Shown: positions 1-4,664 of the stretch, one piece after another
Layout: each line of letters opens with the position of its first letter
Position numbering within the stretch: position 1 is the first letter of the stretch
Source of the DNA: Planctomycetales bacterium
GTDB lineage: Bacteria; Planctomycetota; Phycisphaerae; SM23-33
Direction: 5' to 3'
DNA length: 9,484 nt
Assembly (NCBI GenBank): GCA_030642005.1
Contig: DAOWOP010000098.1
Span: forward strand, 1-9,484
Position numbers and translations under genes: made by a program
Notes under the pieces: generated by a model
What the model saw: only the letters and a program-made list of their open reading frames with translations
What the model was told of the DNA's origin: nothing
Database searches by the model: none

Positions 1-16
1 CGGTACACGTGGTGAA

Positions 17-40
17 GCCGACGGATAGCTATCCGTCGGC
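17..40 (-). terminator. Perfect 24-bp palindrome at the end of the MnmE-like gene, possible terminator
   Basis: Seen: GCCGACGGAT and its exact reverse complement are separated only by AGCT, so the whole 24 bp is self-complementary. The TAG stop of the MnmE-like gene (29-31) falls at the centre. On the minus strand the stem is followed by TTCACC, not a real T-run, so an intrinsic terminator is possible but unproven. It could also be a protein-binding palindrome, or active in both directions. Confidence 0.4.
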
Positions 41-1198
41 TTTGAGCAGATTATCCATCGCCGACTGTGCGCCGGCCCAGTCGCTGCGGTCGAGTGATTC
101 GGCTGCGGTACGGAGGTAGTCGGCCTGGCGAACGGTAAAGGCCATCGCCGCCGTCGGATCAAAATCGGCGAAACCCAGATTATCTCGAATTGCCCGGCGG
201 AGTGCGTCTATTCCGGCAAGCGTTTCGGCGGAGACAGCCAGGTCGCCAAGGCCGGTCGGCTCCAGGACGTCGCATTTGCCGGCGACGTTGATAACATTCG
301 GCAGTGAGCGAAGATGTTCGACAAGGTCGCCGTACTCACCGTCGGTCTCGGCGGTTACGCATATGAGCAGGTCGGCGGATTCTATCCGGTCCCATGCCCG
401 GCGAACGGCCTCGGCGTCGATGCCTTCGGCGTCGGACCAAAGCCCGGCTGTGTCTGTCAGCCGAATCGGTACGCCGTCGGCGTCGGTTAGCGTGCGGACC
501 CAATCCCGCGTCGTGCCGGGCTTATCAGAGACCACCGCAACGTTCCGCCCGATCAGCGCATTAGCCAAAGCGCTTTTTCCGACATTCGGCGGCCCAGCGA
601 TAACGACCTCCGCCGGTTCCAGCAGTTTACGCATCAGAGGCAGCGCATCGGCTGCGGCGCGGAGGCGATCCGGTTTCGGTGGCTGCGAAACCGCCGTTCG
701 ACTCCGCTCACGGCCCTGAGCTTGTCGAAGGGCAAGCGAAGACAATCCGCCCGACCACTGGCAACTCACCGCCGAAGCAGCCAGCGGCGTGGACGCCATG
801 GGCAAGGCCGACAAAAATTCCTTCATAATTGCGGGATTTTCCAGCCCGGGCCTCTGTATTTTCAACAAGACAGGATCGACCGGACAATCAGAAACAATGC
901 GTGCGCCCCGCTCAGCCAGGAGCGAAAGGACTTTTCTCGCAACGTGCAGCCCGCCGTGAATGTTGATCTCGACGACATCGTCGGCGAGTATCGAGATAAT
1001 CGCCTCGTCCAGCACCTCGTCGCCGCTGACGATCCGTCCCAGCGCGAGACACCCCGTCCCGCCTGGCGATGATGATCGAGGGCGGAAAATTTCCCCTAAA
1101 ATTCGTTTGGTTTCCGGGCCTGTCAGGATGATAACGGCGATTCCGCCGCGGGCGGGCGAGGTAACCATCGCCGCTGATGTTGTCGCCGGCACGTTCAT
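29..1198 (-). CDS. Shortened MnmE/TrmE-like GTPase lacking the C-terminal CxGK motif
   Basis: 389 aa from the ATG at 1198, which overlaps the coaX stop as ATGA, so the two are probably translationally coupled. A longer upstream reading (to 1384) lies inside coaX and looks like a shadow. The N-terminus resembles the MnmE folate-binding domain (SPARGGIAVIILTGP, residues 14-28; EINIHGG, 77-83). The G domain has G1 GPPNVGKS (202-209), the GTTRD K-loop (228-232), G3 DTAG (249-252) and G5 SAET (323-326). G4 reads AGKCD (306-310), where NKxD is expected, so the guanine-contacting Asn is replaced by Gly. Also missing are the GEFTxRAFxNGKxDLxQAEA stretch of the helical domain and the C-terminal Cys motif needed for MnmE tRNA U34 modification; MnmE is usually about 450 aa. 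I infer a diverged paralogue, perhaps without tRNA-modifying activity. Residues 157-168 are encoded by a palindromic repeat. Confidence 0.75.
   Translation of the reverse strand: MNVPATTSAAMVTSPARGGIAVIILTGPETKRILGEIFRPRSSSPGGTGCLALGRIVSGDEVLDEAIISILADDVVEINIHGGLHVARKVLSLLAERGARIVSDCPVDPVLLKIQRPGLENPAIMKEFLSALPMASTPLAASAVSCQWSGGLSSLALRQAQGRERSRTAVSQPPKPDRLRAAADALPLMRKLLEPAEVVIAGPPNVGKSALANALIGRNVAVVSDKPGTTRDWVRTLTDADGVPIRLTDTAGLWSDAEGIDAEAVRRAWDRIESADLLICVTAETDGEYGDLVEHLRSLPNVINVAGKCDVLEPTGLGDLAVSAETLAGIDALRRAIRDNLGFADFDPTAAMAFTVRQADYLRTAAESLDRSDWAGAQSAMDNLLKADG
697..729. repeat. REP-like imperfect palindrome inside the MnmE-like coding sequence
   Basis: Seen: nested inverted repeats TTCGAC (697-702) / GTCGAA (724-729) and CTCA (707-710) / TGAG (717-720). 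On the minus strand it reads in frame as RQAQGRERSRT. From memory, the motif CTTCGACAAGCTCAGG followed by GTGAGC...GTCGAA is a dispersed small palindrome found in many environmental bacterial genomes, including within genes; I cannot confirm copy number here. It lies in the poorly conserved linker before the G domain, where an insertion would be tolerated. Confidence 0.7.
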
Positions 1199-1944
1199 TT
1201 CCGAACGTTCCGGGCGGAAAGCCCCACGCCCAACAAGCACAGGTCCGGGACGATGACGCTGGCCATGTCGCAATCGGCCCCTACAATTTCGGCGTCCCCG
1301 CCGGTCAGGATCACTTCGGGCCAGACGCCTAATTTGGTGGCGTAAGACTCGACAAGTTCCCTCAGCGCCCCGCGTGCGCCGCAAACAATCCCGCCAACGA
1401 TGGCTTGGCGCGTGTCTGCGCCGAAGACCCAGTCGGGGCGTTCTAATTTGACCGCCGGCAGCAGCGACGCCCCGCGCGCCAGCGCATCGGCTGACAATCG
1501 CAGGCCCGGCAGGATCGCCCCGCCGAGGAAAACGCCGTCGTCATTTACACAGTCGATGGTAATTGCCGTGCCGAAGTCGGCTACGACGCAAGCGCCGCCC
1601 AGCCGGTGATACGCCATCGCCGCCAGGCAGAGCCGGTCGGTCCCGATCCGCTCCGGTTCGGACAGGTTGGTTTCTATCGGCAGCGGCAGGTCGCGCCCGA
1701 CAACAAGAACCTTCTGCTCCATCTGCCGGGCGGCCGACTCCAGAGCGGCCAGGTATTCCGGCTGGACCGAACAGGCGGCGATACGCGCCGGGGCGGGACA
1801 CTCCGACCATAAATCCGCCAGCGCATCGCCGAGATCGCCGACAGGGACTCGCCGGACGTGTGTGATCTCCTCATCAATCACACACCCCATAGCAATCCGC
1901 GAATTGCCGACGTCGCAGGCAAGAATGGATTTTATCTTACTCAT
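1195..1944 (-). CDS. coaX: Type III pantothenate kinase
   Basis: 249 aa from the ATG at 1944. It phosphorylates pantothenate with ATP, the first step of coenzyme A synthesis, in the cytosol. An in-frame ATG at 1992 would overlap the end of obg by 28 nt and add 16 residues without family resemblance, so I reject it. Family motifs seen: ACDVGNSRIAMG (residues 9-20, nucleotide-binding), GTDR (101-104, holding the expected catalytic Asp103), VADFGTAITIDCV (121-133), GGAILPGLRLSADAL (141-155), GADTRQAIVGGI (175-186) and ILTGGD (212-217). Length and motif order are normal for CoaX, so it should be active. It sits 20 nt after obg and overlaps the MnmE-like gene by 4 nt, so it belongs to the rpmA operon. 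The ribosome binding site is weak (GGA, 6-7 nt upstream) and lies in a heptamer repeat. Confidence 0.93.
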   Translation of the reverse strand: MSKIKSILACDVGNSRIAMGCVIDEEITHVRRVPVGDLGDALADLWSECPAPARIAACSVQPEYLAALESAARQMEQKVLVVGRDLPLPIETNLSEPERIGTDRLCLAAMAYHRLGGACVVADFGTAITIDCVNDDGVFLGGAILPGLRLSADALARGASLLPAVKLERPDWVFGADTRQAIVGGIVCGARGALRELVESYATKLGVWPEVILTGGDAEIVGADCDMASVIVPDLCLLGVGLSARNVRK

Positions 1945-1972
1945 TTTTTCCAAGTCCCAAGTCCCTATTCCC
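1945..1972 (-). repeat. Heptamer tandem repeat at the obg/coaX junction
   Basis: Read on the minus strand, four consecutive 7-mers fill 1972-1945 and end exactly at the coaX ATG. The two central units are identical (GGGACTT) and the outer two are diverged (GGGAATA, GGAAAAA). The TAG stop of obg (1965-1967) spans the boundary between the first two units. The only SD-like bases for coaX are also in the array. Four units is short, so some chance contribution is possible, but two exact copies in register support real repetition. Confidence 0.6.
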
Positions 1973-2954
1973 TCTCTTTTAGCACTTTCCATATCCGTTC
2001 GGTCATTTCGTTGAGTCCTTTTCCGGCAATGGCGGATATGGCGAAGACGTCGCAGCCGACGGCTTCGGTGAATCGCTTGAGGTTTTCGTCGCTTTCGGTC
2101 AGGTCCATTTTATTTGCGACGACGATCTGCGGTTTTTCAGCCAGCGCCGGTGCATATTTTCGCAGTTCTTCGTTTATGGTATTGTAATGTTCGACAGGAT
2201 CGCCTGGCAGGGGGCAAATATCGACGATGTGAACGAGAATTGCAGCCCGTTCGACGTGCCGGAGGAACTCTTCGCCCAGCCCTGCGCCTCGGTGTGCGCC
2301 TTCGATAAGCCCCGGAATATCGACCATAACGAACCGCCGATGCCCATACAGCGCGACGATGCCCAGTACCGGCTCAAGCGTGGTGAACGGATAGTCGGCC
2401 ACTTTGGGCCTGGCGGCAGAGAGCCGACGCAGGAGCGTGCTTTTGCCGGCGTTTGGCTGACCGATCAGCCCGACGTCGGCGACAAGTTTCAGTTCCATGT
2501 GCAGGTGACGGGTCTGCCCGGACTCGCCCGGCTTGGCCTCGCGAGGGGCCTGGTTGGTCGATGTGGTGAAATGGACGTTTCCCTTTCCGCCGCGTCCGCC
2601 GCGGGCGACGCAGACCTTCCGGTCCGGCTCGGCGAGGTCCTTCAGCAGCACGCCTCGCTCGGCATCGCGGATAATGGTTCCGGGCGGGACGCGGACGACG
2701 ACATCAACGCCGTTTCGGCCGTGGCATTTCTTGCCCATGCCCCCCCCGCCGTGGGTTGCCTTCCAGTGGTGTTTGCCTGCGAGATGATAGAGCGTATTTA
2801 CGGCGGGGTCGGCCAGGCAATAGACACTGCCACCGTCGCCGCCGTCGCCGCCGTCAGGTCCGCCGCGGGGGATATACTTCTCACGCCGGAAACTTACGCA
2901 CCCATCGCCCCCGTTGCCGGCGATTACCGTTATGTCCACCTCGTCCAAAAACAT
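1965..2954 (-). CDS. obg: Obg/CgtA family ribosome-assembly GTPase (short form)
   Basis: 329 aa from the ATG at 2954, chosen because MFLDEVDITV matches the usual Obg N-terminus and AAGGG lies 8 nt upstream. The reading frame stays open for 45 more codons into the intergenic repeat, up to a TTG overlapping the rpmA stop, but that extension has no Obg character. The Obg fold is glycine-rich: GNGGDGCVSFRREKYIPRGG (residues 13-32), GGGGMGKKCHGRNG (69-82), ARGGRGGKGN (117-126). The G domain has G1 GQPNAGKS (165-172), TTLEP (191-195), G3 DIPGLIEGAHRGAGLG (212-227), G4 NKMD (281-284) and G5 SAIAGKG (307-313). It ends just after the G domain, so the OCT domain of some Obg proteins is absent. Obg binds the 50S subunit and acts in its late assembly. 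The position next to rpmA is the classic arrangement; rplU is not in the window. Confidence 0.96.
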   Translation of the reverse strand: MFLDEVDITVIAGNGGDGCVSFRREKYIPRGGPDGGDGGDGGSVYCLADPAVNTLYHLAGKHHWKATHGGGGMGKKCHGRNGVDVVVRVPPGTIIRDAERGVLLKDLAEPDRKVCVARGGRGGKGNVHFTTSTNQAPREAKPGESGQTRHLHMELKLVADVGLIGQPNAGKSTLLRRLSAARPKVADYPFTTLEPVLGIVALYGHRRFVMVDIPGLIEGAHRGAGLGEEFLRHVERAAILVHIVDICPLPGDPVEHYNTINEELRKYAPALAEKPQIVVANKMDLTESDENLKRFTEAVGCDVFAISAIAGKGLNEMTERIWKVLKERE

Positions 2955-2961
2955 TTCAATT

Positions 2962-2983
2962 GCCCTTCGGGGCGCCTTCGGCG
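2962..2983 (-). promoter_or_regulatory. Tandem mini-hairpins covering the obg Shine-Dalgarno
   Basis: In the mRNA, GCCC-CGAA-GGGC (2973 to 2962) puts the obg SD (AAGGG, 2967-2963) in the loop and 3' arm of a small stem. Just upstream, CGCC-GAA-GGCG (2983 to 2973) can form a second stem sharing one base. The start codon lies 7 nt past the first stem. This could weaken or tune obg translation. The stems are short, so the effect is uncertain. Confidence 0.4.
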
Positions 2984-3016
2984 TCCAATTGTCAATTGCC
3001 GATTTCCAATTGTCAA
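2982..3016 (-). repeat. Heptamer array, left copy of an inverted pair between rpmA and obg
   Basis: On the minus strand five 7-mers stand in exact register from 3016 to 2982. TTGACAA occurs twice (units 1 and 4); TTGGAAA, TCGGCAA and TTGGACG are related. A similar array (3061-3088) runs in the opposite orientation, so the two can partly pair around a 44-nt non-repeat centre (3017-3060). The element lies inside a four-gene operon. Confidence 0.65.
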
Positions 3017-3060
3017 CACAGGGGTAAATTTGCACAGAAACACCGATGGCGCACAATCCA

Positions 3061-3088
3061 ATTGGAAATTGAAAATCGGAAATTGTCA
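3061..3088 (+). repeat. Heptamer array, right copy, overlapping the rpmA stop codon
   Basis: On the plus strand four 7-mers with consensus ATTGGAA fill 3061-3088 (ATTGGAA, ATTGAAA, then two diverged units). It is the inverted counterpart of the 2982-3016 array. The TGA stop of rpmA (3086-3088) falls in the last unit, which reads TGACAAT on the minus strand, so the repeat supplies the end of the L27 gene. Confidence 0.6.
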
Positions 3089-3319
3089 AACGATGTCAAC
3101 GAATCGCCCGCGGAAGCGAACGCATCCGTCGCTTTTGGCGAAGAGCGTGTTATCGCGTCCCATACCAACGTTGACGCCGGCCATGAACGGCGTGCCGCAC
3201 TGACGAACGATTATCGTACCGGCCGAGACCGCCTGCCCGCCGAAACGCTTCACACCGCGGTGCTGGGCGTTCGAGTCACGACCGTTACGAGAAGAACCTT
3301 GTCCCTTTTTATGTGCCAT
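3086..3319 (-). CDS. rpmA: 50S ribosomal protein L27
   Basis: 77 aa, a component of the large ribosomal subunit whose N-terminus reaches toward the peptidyl-transferase centre. The sequence is plainly L27: MAHKKGQGSSRNGRDSNAQ (residues 1-19), GVKRFGGQ (22-29), AGTIIVRQCGTPF (33-45), GVNVGMGRDNTLFA (48-61). It already begins MAHKKG, so no leader needs removing as in the Firmicutes version. The start is supported by GAGGT 5 nt upstream. It is a few residues shorter than the common 84-85 aa, with a reduced loop in the last strand (VRFRGRFVDIV), and its stop codon lies in an intergenic heptamer repeat. It is the first gene of the rpmA-obg-coaX operon and is preceded by a good promoter. rplU, often just upstream, is absent here. 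Confidence 0.97.
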   Translation of the reverse strand: MAHKKGQGSSRNGRDSNAQHRGVKRFGGQAVSAGTIIVRQCGTPFMAGVNVGMGRDNTLFAKSDGCVRFRGRFVDIV

Positions 3320-3372
3320 TTTCTACCTCAATAATCACCGACAAAACCGCTGCTGAATCCCTCATCGCAATT

Positions 3373-3401
3373 ATTCTAGCATTGTAATAATGCGGCGTCA
3401 A
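3373..3401 (-). promoter_or_regulatory. Sigma70-type promoter of the rpmA-obg-coaX operon
   Basis: On the minus strand, TTGACG (3401-3396) is separated by exactly 17 nt from TAGAAT (3378-3373), each differing from consensus by one base. Transcription would start near 3366, giving a leader of about 47 nt that carries the rpmA SD. No other gene lies between this promoter and rpmA, and the long hairpin immediately upstream would isolate it. Confidence 0.7.
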
Positions 3402-3421
3402 TCCCATTTTTCTTAGAGACC

Positions 3422-3536
3422 ATAACAAAAAGAACTTCACCGCAGAGCACGCAGAGAACGCAGAGAAGTTAAAATTAAATAACAATATTTTTCTCTGCGG
3501 TCTCTGCGTGCTCTGCGGTGAAGTTCTTTTTGTTAT
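3422..3536. repeat. Long inverted repeat: 46-nt arms, 23-nt AT-rich loop; probable bidirectional terminator
   Basis: Seen: 3422-3467 pairs with 3491-3536 with one mismatch (3458/3500); the outer 36 bp are perfect. The arms contain three CGCAGAG units at 9-bp spacing and a CTTCACCGCAGAG block. The outer arms are AACAAAAAG / CTTTTTGTT, so each strand shows a GC-rich stem closing into a T-rich tail, as in bidirectional intrinsic terminators. It begins 6 nt past the stop of the secreted-protein gene and would end that transcript before the rpmA promoter. From memory, CACCGCAGAGnnCGCAGAG is a dispersed intergenic repeat found in planctomycetes and other bacteria; not checked. Confidence 0.85.
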
Positions 3537-3542
3537 ATGCTC

Positions 3543-4205
3543 TTATCGCATCACCCACTGCTTTTTCCGGAGTTTGGGTGTAGCGGCCGATCTTGCGGCG
3601 GCTTCGCCGGGCATAAAGTACCGCAAGTACAATGTTTTGGAGAGGATTACCTCGGTTTTGATTTCTTTTTTCTCTTTGCCGTCCTTATCGGTAACGGCAA
3701 CAGTAATGGGTTTGGGCAGTTTGATTTTCATCCGCTCGCCGCTCAGGCCTGCAACAAATACGTCGAAACCACGGGCTTTATGGTCGAAATCCGACCAGAT
3801 CGCCACGCCGTCTTTGGCGTTATCCTCGCCCTGAAGCAACTTGCCGGTAACCGAAGCCATATCCAACAACAGCGGGTTGTTATGTCGTTTTTTTATTGCC
3901 AGGAAAACCGCCGCGGGAATCCTCTCGTCAGCCCGGCTGACCTGTCCGCTATCGGTGTACAGGCAGAACCCCGGCACGAAGATATGATCATCGCCGCTGC
4001 GGTTGGTTACCGTGTAAAGCATGTACCAAAAGGTCCGCTCTTCCTTCCAGCCCGGCAACAGGATTGTAATCGGCTGGGGCGTCCGGTACTCGAATTCCAG
4101 TTCCCAACTGGTCGGCACTATACCGGGCTTGAGAACCGGTTCAGCCGACGCCGGCAACATTACCAAAACCAGGCCCAACGCCGTGATTGCCGCAAAGTAT
4201 CTCAC
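3543..4205 (-). CDS. Secreted protein of unknown function, planctomycete-type
   Basis: 220 aa from a GTG at 4205, supported by AAAGGAG 8 nt upstream. Residues 1-21 form a Sec signal peptide (hydrophobic core AAITALGLVLVMLP, likely cleavage after ASA), so the mature protein is exported, with no further membrane segment. I know no enzymatic domain for it. Motifs seen: WELEFEYRTPQ (34-44), WYMLYTVTNRSG (60-71), FLAIKKRHNNP (100-110), GKLLQGEDNA (121-130), VFVAGLSGE (149-157) and a final WVMR. These match my recollection of a conserved planctomycete hypothetical family, including the terminal WVMR; this is memory, not a search. A basic, lysine-rich patch (residues 160-186) precedes the end. It has its own promoter at 4276-4304 and a hairpin terminator just after the stop, so it is probably monocistronic. 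Confidence 0.85.
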   Translation of the reverse strand: MRYFAAITALGLVLVMLPASAEPVLKPGIVPTSWELEFEYRTPQPITILLPGWKEERTFWYMLYTVTNRSGDDHIFVPGFCLYTDSGQVSRADERIPAAVFLAIKKRHNNPLLLDMASVTGKLLQGEDNAKDGVAIWSDFDHKARGFDVFVAGLSGERMKIKLPKPITVAVTDKDGKEKKEIKTEVILSKTLYLRYFMPGEAAARSAATPKLRKKQWVMR

Positions 4206-4215
4206 TGTGAAGACT

Positions 4216-4320
4216 CCTTTTCAGCTTTCAGCAATCAGCAACCGACTGCGGAACTTTGTCCTTTGCTGATTGTTGATTCTGGATTGTAAATCACCGATTG
4301 TCAAATACCAAATTTTCAAG
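4216..4320 (-). repeat. 105-bp heptamer repeat array with embedded promoter and SD
   Basis: Read on the minus strand from 4320 to 4216, the sequence divides into 15 consecutive 7-mers without any shift. The best-preserved units have the form AATCNNN (4299-4293, 4285-4279, 4278-4272, 4271-4265). A later block alternates GNTTGCT and GAAAGCT types (4243-4223). Adjacent units resemble each other more than distant ones, as expected from local duplication. The last unit runs into the AAAGGAG SD of the secreted-protein gene. It resembles in style the short tandemly repeated (STRR) heptamers of cyanobacteria, though the sequence differs. Confidence 0.65.
4276..4304 (-). promoter_or_regulatory. Promoter of the secreted-protein gene
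   Basis: Minus-strand TTGACA (4304-4299, perfect -35) lies 17 nt from CAGAAT (4281-4276, 4 of 6 matches to TATAAT). The start would fall near 4269, a leader of about 64 nt. Both hexamers lie inside the heptamer array. Confidence 0.5.
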
Positions 4321-4404
4321 AATTAGCAGGGATACAGGGGATGATGTTTTAAGAAAAAAACAAAAAAGGTTTTATCCCTTGCATCCCCTGTATCCCTGCT
4401 AATT
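4321..4404. repeat. Second long inverted repeat: perfect 23-bp arms, 38-nt loop
   Basis: 4321-4343 is the exact reverse complement of 4382-4404. The arms carry GCAGGGATACAGGGGATG, with an internal period of about 8 bp (CAGGGATA, CAGGGGAT), and a third related AAGGGATA unit lies in the loop on the minus strand. The loop is strongly AT-rich with runs of A (4351-4367). Sequence differs from the 3422-3536 hairpin. It separates the dnaA promoter region from the divergent secreted-protein gene. Confidence 0.85.
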
Positions 4405-4501
4405 TCTTTCACAGTCGCCCTTCGTGGAATTTTTGTGAACAAACGGTGGATGAAAAAAAACTTTGTTTCCCAAGTTTCCGTCTGTACGACTCTTGGCTCG
4501 T

Positions 4502-4510
4502 TGTGGATAA
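4502..4510 (-). promoter_or_regulatory. DnaA box (perfect consensus)
   Basis: TGTGGATAA on the plus strand is the exact reverse complement of TTATCCACA. It lies 20 nt upstream of the dnaA -35 element, suggesting autoregulation by DnaA or an origin site. A weak second site in the same orientation (TGTGAACAA, 4434-4442) lies 68 nt to the left. Confidence 0.65.
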
Positions 4511-4530
4511 GAAAATCGGTAATTACCACG

Positions 4531-4558
4531 TTGACAGAAATCTGTTCGCTGATAGATT
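4531..4558 (+). promoter_or_regulatory. dnaA promoter
   Basis: TTGACA (4531-4536, perfect) and TAGATT (4553-4558, 4 of 6 matches) with a 16-nt spacer. Predicted start near 4565, giving a leader of about 100 nt. The DnaA box lies just upstream of the -35. Confidence 0.55.
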
Positions 4559-4600
4559 CATAAATATAGACCCGCATTACACGGATTGGAATTGCAGGTC

Positions 4601-4648
4601 ATGGACACTCCATGGATGGAGGCATTTTCCGCTGTAACTATGCCCTGA
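4601..4648 (+). CDS. Candidate 15-codon leader ORF upstream of dnaA
   Basis: ATG at 4601, then MDTPWMEAFSAVTMP and tandem stops TGA TAA (4646-4651). The second stop ends just before the dnaA SD (AAGGAA), 13 nt before the dnaA ATG, so termination would deliver ribosomes onto the dnaA start. AGG lies 3 nt before the ATG, a weak and closely spaced SD. A 6-bp stem-loop (4608-4621) lies inside it. A random ORF of this length is common, so this is a candidate only. Confidence 0.25.
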   Translation: MDTPWMEAFSAVTMP

Positions 4649-4664
4649 TAACAAGGAACCTGAA

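Larger units (their letters stand above)
4206..4664. other. 459-nt divergent intergenic region between the secreted-protein gene and dnaA
   Basis: No convincing gene apart from a 15-codon leader ORF. It holds, left to right, the heptamer array with a minus-strand promoter, the 4321-4404 hairpin, an AT-rich stretch, a weak DnaA-like site (TGTGAACAA, 4434-4442), a perfect DnaA box (4502-4510), the dnaA promoter (4531-4558), a small stem CTCCAT-GG-ATGGAG (4608-4621), the leader ORF and the dnaA SD (AAGGAA, 4653-4658). A DnaA box next to AT-rich DNA and dnaA is compatible with an origin, but one perfect box does not establish it. Confidence 0.6.

Noticed and set aside
1199..1384. 62-residue N-terminal extension of the MnmE-like protein
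   Set aside because: It lies wholly within coaX, is arginine-rich without family similarity, and the ATGA-coupled start at 1198 gives a proper MnmE-like N-terminus.
2955..3089. Obg with a 45-residue N-terminal extension from a TTG at 3089
   Set aside because: The extension is encoded by heptamer repeats, has no SD and no Obg likeness. MFLDEVDITV at 2954 is the canonical start.
2187..3203. 338-aa open frame antisense to obg and rpmA
   Set aside because: It crosses the obg/rpmA junction and the intergenic repeats. Both sense genes are unmistakable.
3422..3536. CRISPR array or IS terminal inverted repeats
   Set aside because: There are no repeat-spacer units, and the two arms enclose only a 23-nt loop with no transposase.
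4323..4637. Small ORFs on both strands in the dnaA upstream region (4323-4577 minus, 4446-4637 plus)
   Set aside because: They run through the hairpin, DnaA box and promoter, and have no SD or recognisable protein character.
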